Source of the DNA: Bacteroidia bacterium
GTDB lineage: Bacteria; Bacteroidota; Bacteroidia; 2-12-FULL-35-15
DNA length: 64,000 bases
Assembly (NCBI GenBank): GCA_030654175.1
Contig: JAURXZ010000035.1
Location: 186,001-250,000, forward strand
Direction of reading: 5' to 3'
The notes under the pieces were generated by a model. It saw only the letters and a list, made by a program, of their open reading frames with translations, was not told where the DNA came from and did no database searches. Both the position numbers and the translations under genes were made by a program. Positions 52,408 through 61,423 of this stretch are shown here, piece after piece (within the stretch, counting starts at the first letter, position 1; the number at the start of each line of letters is the position of its first letter).

Positions 52408-54267
52408 TTAATAAACCACAACTTTTTTAATAGTATTATTTTTAGGATTGGTAAGGCTGATCAAATAAATCCCTTTTCCAAATTGACTAACATCCATTTG
52501 TTTGGAATAGCTTCCGGAAAAATCTGTTAATGTTTCGTTATAAACCAATTGGCCTAAGGTATTTCTAAGTTCCAGTTTATAAGTTGCTTTTAAATCAACA
52601 TTAAACGAAACATTAAAATTCCCTTCATTCGGGTTTGGATAAACGCTAAAGAAATAATTATTAGTTGATTGGTCAATTCCTGCGTTTATAACATTTACAG
52701 CAGATGAAGCTGTGGAAGAACAACCATTCACCGTAACAACTACCGTGTAATTACCATTTTGTGTTGCAGTATATGTTTGATTGGTAGCGTTTGGAATAAT
52801 TGTTGAATTCAAATACCATTGGTTTCCTGCAGAAGCACTTGATGATAATAATGCACCATTTGCAGTAATTACAGGTGTTGGAGGTATTGCATTAACTGTC
52901 ATAGTAATTACATTGGATGTAGCAGGACTTCCTATTACTGACGGATAATTTGAAGTTAAAATACAAGTAACAATTTCACCGTTTGTAAGTGTTGTTGTAG
53001 TATAAGTTGGACTATTTGTTCCTACATTCACACCATTTACCTGCCATTGATAAACAGGAGTAGTACCACCATTGGCAGGAGTTGCAGTGAAGGTAACTGA
53101 TGATCCGGTGCAGCTTGGATTTGATCCTGTTGTGGTAGCAATAGTAATACCTGCAGTGAATGTGCTACTAATTATAACAGCTGCTGAAGTTGCTGATACA
53201 CAACCATTAGTTGTCACTATCACAGTATAGCTGCCACTTTGTGTTGTAGTATATGTTTGGCTGGTTGCTCCTGAAATGATTACACCATTCAAATACCATT
53301 GGTTTCCGGTAGCGGCACTGGATGTTAATACGGCTCCGTTTGGAGAAATAACAGGTGTGGTTGGAGCAGCATTTACTACCATAGTAATAGCCGGTGAAGT
53401 TGCCGGACTGCCTACAACGGTTACTCCGGTTAAATTTGAAGTTAAAACACAGGTAACTACTTGTCCAGTAGTTAAAGTGGTGGTAGTATAGGTTGGACTA
53501 TTTGTTCCTACGTTAACACCATCCACCTTCCATTGGTATACCGGAGTTGTTCCACCATTATGAGGGTATGCAGTGAATGTAGCTGATTGTCCTGCACACA
53601 TAGGGTTTGTTCCTGATGTAAGAGCAATAGTGTCAGATACTTTGAAGATAAGATCAAGGTCATCAGCAAAAAGGGTACTGTTAACAATTGCATTTTCACC
53701 ATCTTTAGTTGAAACCAAAAGCCATCTGGAATTTACAACTGCATTTGTAGAATAATAAGTAAGGGCTTGTGAAAAGCGTGTATATGTAGCAGTAGTTGCA
53801 GAAGGTGTGTTGTAATTTGCAACCGCAACAGAGTCGTTATCCCCACCTGATCCATATAATCTAAATCCAACAAAACCATTATCACCTGTAGCTCCCGGAG
53901 TAAATTTATACCACCCTACAATACTGTCAGGTCGCAAAGTATAGGCTACTCCGCCTGTAATTACGCCTCCGTTTTGAGTAGGCAAAATACCTGTGGTTGT
54001 TACACCAGGTGCTATCTGTCCTAAAACAGATTTGGAAACCAATTTCATTGCTAAACTTCCGCTATGTGCATCTGTTGATTTAATACACACAAAAATACCT
54101 GTGATAGCAGTTTGGGAATTGGGACTATCCCAACTGGTACAAGCATCATAAGTTGGAAAACTTCCTTGAACTGTCCAGGTTTCGAAACCGGCATTCGGAG
54201 TTGCTTGCGCCCAAATCCCGGTAACAGATACTAAAAGGATAGAAATTAAAGTAAAGATTTTTTTCAT
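52408..54267 (-). CDS. Secreted Ig-repeat protein with type A T9SS sorting domain
   Basis: 619 residues. Signal peptide 1-20; an N-terminal domain (about 22-210) starting PNAGFETW, of the kind seen in PCMD-like surface proteins; two near-identical blocks of Ig-like domains (about 213-366 and 374-525), each with a YQW..NGVNVGTNSPTYTTTTL unit broken by one variable position and a GNQWYLN unit; and the type A C-terminal sorting domain (about 540-619: YPNPNEGNFN, GQLVYNE, GKGIYLISL). It is exported by Sec and T9SS and anchored or released at the surface. No enzymatic motif seen. Confidence 0.9.
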   Translation of the reverse strand: MKKIFTLISILLVSVTGIWAQATPNAGFETWTVQGSFPTYDACTSWDSPNSQTAITGIFVCIKSTDAHSGSLAMKLVSKSVLGQIAPGVTTTGILPTQNGGVITGGVAYTLRPDSIVGWYKFTPGATGDNGFVGFRLYGSGGDNDSVAVANYNTPSATTATYTRFSQALTYYSTNAVVNSRWLLVSTKDGENAIVNSTLFADDLDLIFKVSDTIALTSGTNPMCAGQSATFTAYPHNGGTTPVYQWKVDGVNVGTNSPTYTTTTLTTGQVVTCVLTSNLTGVTVVGSPATSPAITMVVNAAPTTPVISPNGAVLTSSAATGNQWYLNGVIISGATSQTYTTTQSGSYTVIVTTNGCVSATSAAVIISSTFTAGITIATTTGSNPSCTGSSVTFTATPANGGTTPVYQWQVNGVNVGTNSPTYTTTTLTNGEIVTCILTSNYPSVIGSPATSNVITMTVNAIPPTPVITANGALLSSSASAGNQWYLNSTIIPNATNQTYTATQNGNYTVVVTVNGCSSTASSAVNVINAGIDQSTNNYFFSVYPNPNEGNFNVSFNVDLKATYKLELRNTLGQLVYNETLTDFSGSYSKQMDVSQFGKGIYLISLTNPKNNTIKKVVVY

Positions 54268-54652
54268 GGGAATATTTTTTTAGTTATTTATAAGCAAATG
54301 TATTACAATTCTAATACAAACAAAATTAATTATCTGTTTGCGAGGGAGTTGCAGAATTTTAGCATCAGAAAAAATGTTTTAACGGAATCCTATGTCAGAG
54401 TAAGTCCACCGCAATTGAATTCAGCAATAAATTTATATTTATAGGGCGGTCAGACTACTACAGTTAAAATTATTTTTGTTGAATAAACTTACTTAGAATT
54501 TCAAAAAAATGATGGAATGAAAATGCAATTCGCGTATAATACAAAATCTTGCGATATGGAATAATGCAAGAACATGATGAACTTATCACAGCATTTATAA
54601 AACCTGAAAAAAGATTGGAATATGCCAAGAATAAGGCAAAGCAAGCCTACAA
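54268..54652. other. 385-nt region between the T9SS protein and DUF4249 genes
   Basis: Mostly AT-rich, with the promoter of the T9SS gene expected near its end at 54268. The only coding-like signal is a 38-codon plus-strand frame (54564-54680), listed separately, that overlaps the end of the DUF4249 gene on the other strand. Confidence 0.55.
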
Positions 54653-54680
54653 TTACTGCGGAGGCAAAATAGTATCATAG
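54564..54680 (+). pseudogene. Possible gene remnant, 38 codons
   Basis: ATG to TAG, reading MQEHDELITAFIKPEK and RLEYAKNKAKQAYNYCGGK. The first half resembles the start (ELITAFI-PEKR) of a longer conserved family that I remember only loosely. Its tail overlaps the final 28 nt of the DUF4249 gene on the other strand, so it may be a decayed fragment or chance. Confidence 0.25.
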
Positions 54681-55516
54681 GAGCAGCCGAAACCTCCCCA
54701 TACGCCCAAACCACCGCCATTGATGTTACTGATAATACTTACCGGTGAAGAAAAAGGATTTCCATTGGTTTGCAAAGCGGCCTCGTAGGTGGTGTAAAAC
54801 TTAGCAGTATAATAATCGATGGTGCAAAATTTTATATAAACAGTGTCGGTTATTTTGAAAAAGCCATCCTCTTCTTTTTCAGGTGGAGCTGTGGCCTGAT
54901 CGTTAGGATCGGTACCACGGTTATAAGCAAAGTCAAAACTTTTACCATCAATAAATTTATCATCAAAGCTGGAAGCATATGGTGAAATAAAACGCCTGTC
55001 TGCTGTTGCACGTTTTGCAAACCATTTATAGGCATTGCCATATCCGGCAGGTTCCGACAAATGCGCCCAGGCGTATCCAAGGCTATCTCTGGGAGGTTGC
55101 GCCTGCCACCAAACCGAATCCAGTTCAACAGGTGCCGGAATGGTGGTGATGGAAGTAAATGTTTTGCCATCGGCAATCACTGTTAAATAATACGTTTGCT
55201 GAGGAGCTCCAATAACCAATGATCCTTTGTAAACCAAAGGAAATGACGCAAAGGAATCAATACTTAAAACTAAGGTATCGGTAATAACGCCATTGGAAAC
55301 ATACACTTTGGCATCCGTCACTAAAATAGTATTCACATCTATCGTTTGCGACAATGGGCTGTTGCGGGTAACAATTACATTGGCAGGGTGACCATTTTCA
55401 ATACTTCCCTCGATCACAATTTTCTTTTCTGCGCCAACTACATTTAGGTTAATATCCTCGGTGCAGCTGATCAGAAACATTAATGATGCAATGGAACATA
55501 AAATTAATTTTTTCAT
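54653..55516 (-). CDS. DUF4249 lipoprotein, partner of a TonB receptor
   Basis: 287 residues. A lipobox (SLMFLISC, Cys18) is followed by EDINLNV and the DUF4249 opening KKIVIEGSIENGHPANVIV, with beta-rich sequence to the end. DUF4249 proteins are regularly encoded directly after TonB-dependent receptors in Bacteroidota; here the receptor stop is 11 nt upstream, so they form an operon. The presumed role is a surface or periplasmic accessory that helps bind the receptor's ligand. Confidence 0.88.
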   Translation of the reverse strand: MKKLILCSIASLMFLISCTEDINLNVVGAEKKIVIEGSIENGHPANVIVTRNSPLSQTIDVNTILVTDAKVYVSNGVITDTLVLSIDSFASFPLVYKGSLVIGAPQQTYYLTVIADGKTFTSITTIPAPVELDSVWWQAQPPRDSLGYAWAHLSEPAGYGNAYKWFAKRATADRRFISPYASSFDDKFIDGKSFDFAYNRGTDPNDQATAPPEKEEDGFFKITDTVYIKFCTIDYYTAKFYTTYEAALQTNGNPFSSPVSIISNINGGGLGVWGGFGCSYDTILPPQ

Positions 55517-55527
55517 CTTTATTGCAT

Positions 55528-58005
55528 TTAAAATTTAAAATTCCATGTTACTGATGGCAGTATAGGAAATAAATATACCTGCTTAGCTTTTGCCTTATAA
55601 TCACCGGTAGCAATACTTCCTTCGTTCGAAAAATAAACGATGTATGGATTGTGTCGGTTGTACACATTGAAAACACTAAAGCTCCAGCTTGATTCATAGT
55701 TTTTCGACCATTTTTTTGGAACCTCGATCGTGGAAACATCTTTGCCTTGCTCTTGGTAACGTTTTATTAAACGTTGTTTTTTGCGTTCGATCTTTTTATT
55801 ACGATCAGGTGTAAATGTTGCTGAAAGGTCCAAACGATGATAAGCAGGCATCCTGAATGCATTTCTATCACCATACTCTGTAACAAAATTACCATCAATG
55901 ATATAGTAGGCAACGGGCACAGTAATGGCATTTCCGGTACTGTATACCCAAACAGCTGCGAAGGTCCATTTTTTACTCAGATCATAACTTCCCAATAAAG
56001 AAACATCATGTCGCCTGTCGTATTTTGCATAAAATTCTTTACCCAGGTTCAGTTCAGGAAAAATACGTTTTGTATACGATAAGGTATAACCAACCCAACC
56101 GTTAAATCTCCCCAAGCGTTTTTTTATAAAAAATTCAGCACCATACGCTTGCCCTTTACCAAAGATGAATTGATTATCGGCATTATCATTTATATCAGTA
56201 GATGGCAATGATCCATCTTTATATTCGATCTGATTTTGCAGGTCCTTGTAATAAATTTCAACCGAAGTTTCATACGTATTCTCTTTGAAATTGCGGAAAT
56301 AACCCAATGAATATTGAGTTCCTTTTTGTGGCTGCACCAGCTGGGAACAAGGCACCCAGGTATCTGTTGGAAGTGCCACAGCCGAAAGTGATGCAAGATG
56401 GATATATTGTAAATTGTAAGTATAAGATGCTTTAACGGATGACTTTGAATTGAGCTGATAACGTGCGTTAACACGCGGTTCAAACCCTCCGTAATCTTTC
56501 ACCTTCTTGTTGGATGTATAATGGATGATCTGACTTGTTTGTCCATTTATAGGATCTTTTATATAACGATCAAATGGTCCGATCTGCACAAAGTATGAAT
56601 AGCGTAAACCTGCATGGATCCTTAATTTATCACTTACATCAAAATCATCCGAAAGATAAACAGCTGCTTCATGGGCCTTGTCTTTTCTTATTTTCCCAAA
56701 ATCAAATTCCACATCACCTTGCTTTGCGGAAACGCTTGTAGGTGTAAATGTGTGGAAAATGTAATTGGCCCCGAACTTAATTTCATGACGTATGCTTGGG
56801 AAATAACTAAAATCCACCTTTGCATTCCAATCACGGATACCGGAATATAATTTAAATTCAAAACCGCTTTGCCCTGCACCAAAAGAAAAATTATAATCGC
56901 TGAATATGGCGGAAGTATTCATGAACAATTTATTATTGAACAGGTGATTCCATCGGATAACTCCGGTTGAATTCCCCCAGGCAACATTTAAATTGAACTT
57001 AGCAACATTATCTTCAAAATTCAATTTATCCCTGCCAAAGTAACCACTTGCAAAGATCCTGTCTTTATCTGACAAACGATAATTCACTTTTGCATTGAGA
57101 TCATAAAAATAATAACCCGAATTTTTTAATGGAGAATCCGGCTTTGCAAAAGGTTTTGCAAGCACATCAATGTAAGTTCTTCTGCCGGAAATAATAAATG
57201 AACCTGTATCTTTTTTTATCGGGCCCTGCACTGTTAAACGGGAAGAGATCACACCAATACCACCTTCGGCATGATACTGTTTAGTGTTGCCTTCTTTCAT
57301 TGAAATGTCGAGCACTGATGCTAAACGACCTCCATATTGCGCAGGCATCCCCCCTTTAATTAAAGTAATACTTTTTACTGCATCCCCATTAAATACCGAA
57401 AAAAAACCGAGTAAATGTGATGCATTATATACTACTGCCTCGTCAAGTAAAATAAGGTTTTGGTCAGGTCCACCTCCACGTACATAAAAGCCGGTATTAC
57501 CTTCCCCTGCAGATTTTACGCCCGGTAATAATTGTATCGTTTTTAAAACATCCACCTCCCCCATGAATGCAGGGATCTTTTTAATTTCTTCCATGTCCAT
57601 TTTAACGGAACCAACAGAAGTACTGGAAACGTTTTTATCACTTTTTTCCGATACCACCTCCACCTCCTGAGTGGTAATGACCTCCGATCTCATATCCACA
57701 TTCAAACGGATATCTTTATCGAGTACTATTTCTTTTATAAAGTTTTCGTAACCAAGGTAGGAGACCACCAAATGATAGGTGCCCTTTTCAACAGTAATGG
57801 AATAAAAACCATATTGATTGCTGTTTGCGCCTTTCAATAATTCTTTGATGTAAACATTCGCTCCTATGCTATACTCCCCGGTAGAGGCATCTTTTACATA
57901 ACCACTGATGGTAAATTTTGTTTTTTCCTGAGCATTTACATCAGGTAAAAAACAAATAAATACTACCGCAAAAAGAAAAAAATGTCTAAAACAAAAATGT
58001 TTCAT
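55528..58005 (-). CDS. TonB-dependent receptor with carboxypeptidase-regulatory-like domain
   Basis: 825 residues. Signal peptide 1-25; regulatory-like domain (about 30-115: ISGYVKDASTGEYSIGANVY); a plug domain (about 130-240) with IPAFMGEVDVLKTIQLLPGV and GFYVRGGGPDQNLILLD; then the barrel ending at VTWNFKF. The GGGPDQN plug wording is typical of Bacteroidota receptors paired with DUF4249. The ligand is unknown. This is the first gene of the receptor-DUF4249 pair. Confidence 0.93.
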   Translation of the reverse strand: MKHFCFRHFFLFAVVFICFLPDVNAQEKTKFTISGYVKDASTGEYSIGANVYIKELLKGANSNQYGFYSITVEKGTYHLVVSYLGYENFIKEIVLDKDIRLNVDMRSEVITTQEVEVVSEKSDKNVSSTSVGSVKMDMEEIKKIPAFMGEVDVLKTIQLLPGVKSAGEGNTGFYVRGGGPDQNLILLDEAVVYNASHLLGFFSVFNGDAVKSITLIKGGMPAQYGGRLASVLDISMKEGNTKQYHAEGGIGVISSRLTVQGPIKKDTGSFIISGRRTYIDVLAKPFAKPDSPLKNSGYYFYDLNAKVNYRLSDKDRIFASGYFGRDKLNFEDNVAKFNLNVAWGNSTGVIRWNHLFNNKLFMNTSAIFSDYNFSFGAGQSGFEFKLYSGIRDWNAKVDFSYFPSIRHEIKFGANYIFHTFTPTSVSAKQGDVEFDFGKIRKDKAHEAAVYLSDDFDVSDKLRIHAGLRYSYFVQIGPFDRYIKDPINGQTSQIIHYTSNKKVKDYGGFEPRVNARYQLNSKSSVKASYTYNLQYIHLASLSAVALPTDTWVPCSQLVQPQKGTQYSLGYFRNFKENTYETSVEIYYKDLQNQIEYKDGSLPSTDINDNADNQFIFGKGQAYGAEFFIKKRLGRFNGWVGYTLSYTKRIFPELNLGKEFYAKYDRRHDVSLLGSYDLSKKWTFAAVWVYSTGNAITVPVAYYIIDGNFVTEYGDRNAFRMPAYHRLDLSATFTPDRNKKIERKKQRLIKRYQEQGKDVSTIEVPKKWSKNYESSWSFSVFNVYNRHNPYIVYFSNEGSIATGDYKAKAKQVYLFPILPSVTWNFKF

Positions 58006-58359
58006 AAAAAAATACCAATTTAAATTTTGGCTTGTGAAAGCAAATGCAAAGGATGCTTACATTATTATTGTAAAAGGAAACTGATTATTGGGACTAAAAA
58101 TAATTACGTGCAAAATTATAGAGTTTTTCCGATTTCGGTGCTTTCAAAGTTTATATTTTACAAATGATCTTAATCAAATTCGGGGCGGATCTAAAACTCA
58201 ACCGATATTTTAAAATGAGGCTATTTGAAAGGATTTAGCCCCTGCGTTGAAATAAAAAAGCCATTGGGATCTAAAAACGAACCCTAACAGGGGCTTAAAG
58301 CCCTGTCAGGGTTGCATCAGTACTGATTCATAAAGAGATAGGTGCTAAAATTGCAACAA
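58006..58359. other. 354-nt gap between MltF and TonB receptor genes
   Basis: AT-rich leader of the receptor gene at one end and the trailer of mltF at the other. The only structured part is the palindrome at 58281-58312. I see no ORF and no recognisable riboswitch. Confidence 0.6.
58281..58312. repeat. 31-bp palindrome, copy 4
   Basis: ACCCTAACAGGGG...GCCCTGTCAGGGTT with a TTAA-centred loop (GCTTAAAGC). Located 47 nt downstream of the mltF stop (minus strand). Same family as copies 1-3. Confidence 0.65.
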
Positions 58360-59847
58360 TTAATTCCCTACAAAACTTACATTATTTTGCTGAACGTTTT
58401 TGTAATTTTCGTAGCGGTTCAAAATTTCTTTAACATACATAAACGTTTCCTGCCCCCTGCAATAGCCACATTTTACGATTGGATCGTTATAGATCATCGG
58501 ATTGGATTTTTGAAGCACCATGTACTCAACATTATGAAACCACAGGTTGGGGTCTTTACCATACTTTGAAGCAAGGTTACGGGCATCGATCACATGGCCC
58601 AAACCAACATTATAAGATGCGAGAATAAATTTAATACGCTCTTCCTTATAGGAGATCCGGTGTTTCCAGTATTTATCAAGATCCTTAATATAACTTGTTC
58701 CTGCTTTAATACTTTGCTCAGCAGTTTGGGAAGTACTATCAAGGCCGTACCTTCTGGCAGTTCCCGGCACAAGCTGCATGAGGCCGTTTGCACCCGCCCA
58801 GGACTGAGCAGTGGCTTTAAAATGCGATTCCTGATACACCATAGAAGCCAGTAGTTGCCAGTCCCAGCCGATTTTTTCGCTGTAAAGTTTAAACATATCG
58901 TCATATTGGGATATACTACCTCCCCTATAAGAGAAACGATTGTTCTCGGCCCTGTTCACAGTCTTTTTTGCACTTTTAAAATATTTATTATAAGCTAAAG
59001 TCGATTCATTGGATTTCTTAATTTTCTCCATCCACTTGCTTAATTCCATATTTAACAAAGGAGATTCCTTTCTTATTGCCCAAGCGATCTGTTGAGGAAA
59101 ACTGATAGGAGTTTCTATGTCAATATTGGCATAATAGGTTTGGTTATTAAGTGCAATATTTTCGTCCGCTACTGTATAATCAATTTCTCCCCTGGCAACT
59201 CTCCTTATCAATTCCTCGGTATCAACTCCACCCGAAACTTCAGTAATATTAATTTTTCCGCCAATTTCTTCCGACAAGCTAACCAGTCTGGTATAAAAAG
59301 AAGAGCCTTTCCGAACGTCTATATTTTTCCCATCAAGGTCAAGGATATTCCGGATCAGTTTTTTATTCAGTTTAGTTTGGTCAAGGGTTTCCCAATTATC
59401 GGGCTTGCGCTGAATAAGAACCTGCCGCGTTAACATTAAGGGTTCTGTAAAATCCACAATGGCAGCCCTTTCCTGAGTAACTGTTAAATTGGCTGCTATA
59501 ATATCAACCTCGCCATTATTAAGTTGATTAAAAATAGAGTTCATGTCTTTAACAATTACCAATTCAAGTGTAACCCCTATGTTTTTAGCGAAGGAATTCA
59601 GTAATTCGAATTCGAAGCCCATGGAGTCACCTTTGTAAATGTAAAAACCTGTTGAACTATTTTCAGTTAGTACAATAAGTTTTCCCCGTTTTTTTATTTG
59701 ATCCAGATCGAAGTTAACACAGTATAGAGAATCGTTTTGTGAATTCGGATCAATTCGGCTTGAAAAGTCAAACGGATAGAAGCAGATTATTCCGTAAAGA
59801 ATAATTAGAGATAAAGCTAGTTTGTTTTTGGGATCTGAAAAAATCAT
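58360..59847 (-). CDS. mltF: Membrane-bound lytic murein transglycosylase F-like protein
   Basis: 495 residues. An N-terminal membrane helix (about 9-25), a solute-binding-type domain (about 55-295: GKLIVLTENSS, DIIAANLTVTQERAAIVDFTEP split by one strand), and a C-terminal lysozyme-like SLT domain (about 325-480) with catalytic Glu340 (YQESHF) and AGANGLMQLVPGTA (351-364). It cleaves peptidoglycan glycan strands, with the sensor-like domain regulating activity. A strong Shine-Dalgarno AGGAGGG precedes the ATG, unlike most genes here. Confidence 0.92.
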   Translation of the reverse strand: MIFSDPKNKLALSLIILYGIICFYPFDFSSRIDPNSQNDSLYCVNFDLDQIKKRGKLIVLTENSSTGFYIYKGDSMGFEFELLNSFAKNIGVTLELVIVKDMNSIFNQLNNGEVDIIAANLTVTQERAAIVDFTEPLMLTRQVLIQRKPDNWETLDQTKLNKKLIRNILDLDGKNIDVRKGSSFYTRLVSLSEEIGGKINITEVSGGVDTEELIRRVARGEIDYTVADENIALNNQTYYANIDIETPISFPQQIAWAIRKESPLLNMELSKWMEKIKKSNESTLAYNKYFKSAKKTVNRAENNRFSYRGGSISQYDDMFKLYSEKIGWDWQLLASMVYQESHFKATAQSWAGANGLMQLVPGTARRYGLDSTSQTAEQSIKAGTSYIKDLDKYWKHRISYKEERIKFILASYNVGLGHVIDARNLASKYGKDPNLWFHNVEYMVLQKSNPMIYNDPIVKCGYCRGQETFMYVKEILNRYENYKNVQQNNVSFVGN

Positions 59848-59851
59848 AATA

Positions 59852-59858
59852 CCCTCCT
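59852..59858 (-). promoter_or_regulatory. Strong Shine-Dalgarno before mltF
   Basis: On the minus strand, AGGAGGG ends 4 nt before the ATG at 59847 (AGGAGGGTATTATG). Purine-rich SD motifs are rare at the other starts in this window, so efficient initiation of mltF is likely. Confidence 0.6.
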
Positions 59859-60032
59859 TTTTTTAAAGAACTCAGCTTATTTACGGTATTAAAACACTTA
59901 AGTTTCAATTTACCGTCCTTTTTGCCCGATATAGTTAATAACAATGCTTTCGATAAGCAGCTGTATTCACTTGATTTAAAATCAGTTACAACTTAGATTA
60001 AAATAATTTAAATTTTCCGATATTGCGGACGG

Positions 60033-61370
60033 ATGCAGAAACAATTTTTACCTTTTAGCAAACAATTTGCTTATGCTTTTGGCATGATGGGATGGAGCAT
60101 AATGATCAATCTCATCAGTGTTTTATTGGTTTATTTGTATTTACCCCCTACAGGCAGTGGCTTACCTAATTTAATTACACAGGTTGCCATTTTCGGTATT
60201 TTCAATGCCATTGCCATCATCACAGCAAGCGGCCGCCTTGTAGATGCCTTATATGATCCCCTGATAGCACAATTCAGTGATCGGAATCAAAATCCTAAAG
60301 GACGAAGAATTCCTTTAATGAAGATGGCAATAATTCCATCCCTGATCTTTTGCTGCCTGGTTTTTTATCCCTTGAAACACGAAGAAAACACGGCTAATAT
60401 TGTCTGGCTGGCATCAATGCTTATTTGTTTTTACGTTTCATCCACTACCTATATTATTCCGTACAATGCTTTATTGCCTGAATTAGCGCCTACTTCTCAT
60501 GACAAGATCCGCTTAGCAACCTGGCAATCTGTTGGTTATGTGGTAGGAATAGGAATAGCCTCCAATGCATTTAACCTTACTGATCTGTTGCAACATTCCT
60601 TTAATATTACTTCGCGAATTGTAGCTTTACAATACACTGTTTTTCTAATGGCGCTCTTAGCCTCAGCATTTATGGCTGTTACGGTATTCGCGATAGATGA
60701 AAAAAAATATTGTACCAGCAAACCAAGTATAGTACCTTTGAAACAAGCGCTGAAACAAACACTCTCCAATAAGCAGTTCTTATTATTTATTGTTGCCGAT
60801 TTTTCTTATTTCATTGCGGTAACTATCATTACTTCCGGCTTATTGTTTTTTGTTACTGTATTGCTTGGATTGCACGAAACCATTGGAAATAAATTAATGA
60901 TAACAATGGTACTTGTTTCATTTTTGTTTTATCCTGTTGTAATTTATCTTTCCAAAAAAGTGGGTAAAAAACTCATCATCATTTTTTCACTCTCCTTATT
61001 ATCGATCGTTTTCCTGGGGATCTATTTTTTAGGGAAAAGCAGTATTGATGCTGAACTTCAGATCTATTTATTGATCATCCTGGCTGCTATTCCTTTGGCA
61101 TCCCTCAATATTTTACCAAATGCGATATTGGCTGAAATTATTGAAAAAGACACTTTAGATACGGGTGCTAATAAGGAAGGAATTTATTTTGCGGTACGTT
61201 ACTTTTTTGTGAAGATCGCTCAAACCTTCGGCATTGCTTTATTTGCCATGCTTTTACTTTATGGAAAAGATCCGGGGAATGATTTTGGTATTCGGCTAAG
61301 TGGCATTTTAGGTTTTACACTCTGCTTTTTAGCAGCTATTATTTTTAGTTGGTTTAAAGAGAAAAGGTGA
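60033..61370 (+). CDS. MFS transporter of the GPH (sugar-cation symporter) type
   Basis: 445 residues with about 12 membrane helices. It has the N-terminal pattern FAYAFGMMGWSIMINLISV and the loop DPLIAQFSDRNQNPKGRR (about 82-99), which is the GPH-family signature near helices 2-3. It likely carries a sugar or other small organic compound with Na+ or H+; the substrate is unknown. Single gene, convergent with the frameshifted HD gene. Confidence 0.88.
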   Translation: MQKQFLPFSKQFAYAFGMMGWSIMINLISVLLVYLYLPPTGSGLPNLITQVAIFGIFNAIAIITASGRLVDALYDPLIAQFSDRNQNPKGRRIPLMKMAIIPSLIFCCLVFYPLKHEENTANIVWLASMLICFYVSSTTYIIPYNALLPELAPTSHDKIRLATWQSVGYVVGIGIASNAFNLTDLLQHSFNITSRIVALQYTVFLMALLASAFMAVTVFAIDEKKYCTSKPSIVPLKQALKQTLSNKQFLLFIVADFSYFIAVTIITSGLLFFVTVLLGLHETIGNKLMITMVLVSFLFYPVVIYLSKKVGKKLIIIFSLSLLSIVFLGIYFLGKSSIDAELQIYLLIILAAIPLASLNILPNAILAEIIEKDTLDTGANKEGIYFAVRYFFVKIAQTFGIALFAMLLLYGKDPGNDFGIRLSGILGFTLCFLAAIIFSWFKEKR

Positions 61371-61423
61371 TTTTGGAGAGAGGCTTACGTTTTGCAAATA
61401 GGCGTTCGAGAGATAACAGACGC

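Noticed and set aside
58006-58359. Riboswitch (for example cobalamin) upstream of the TonB receptor
   Set aside because: I found no conserved box, and the only strong stem is the dispersed 31-bp palindrome that also occurs after unrelated genes.
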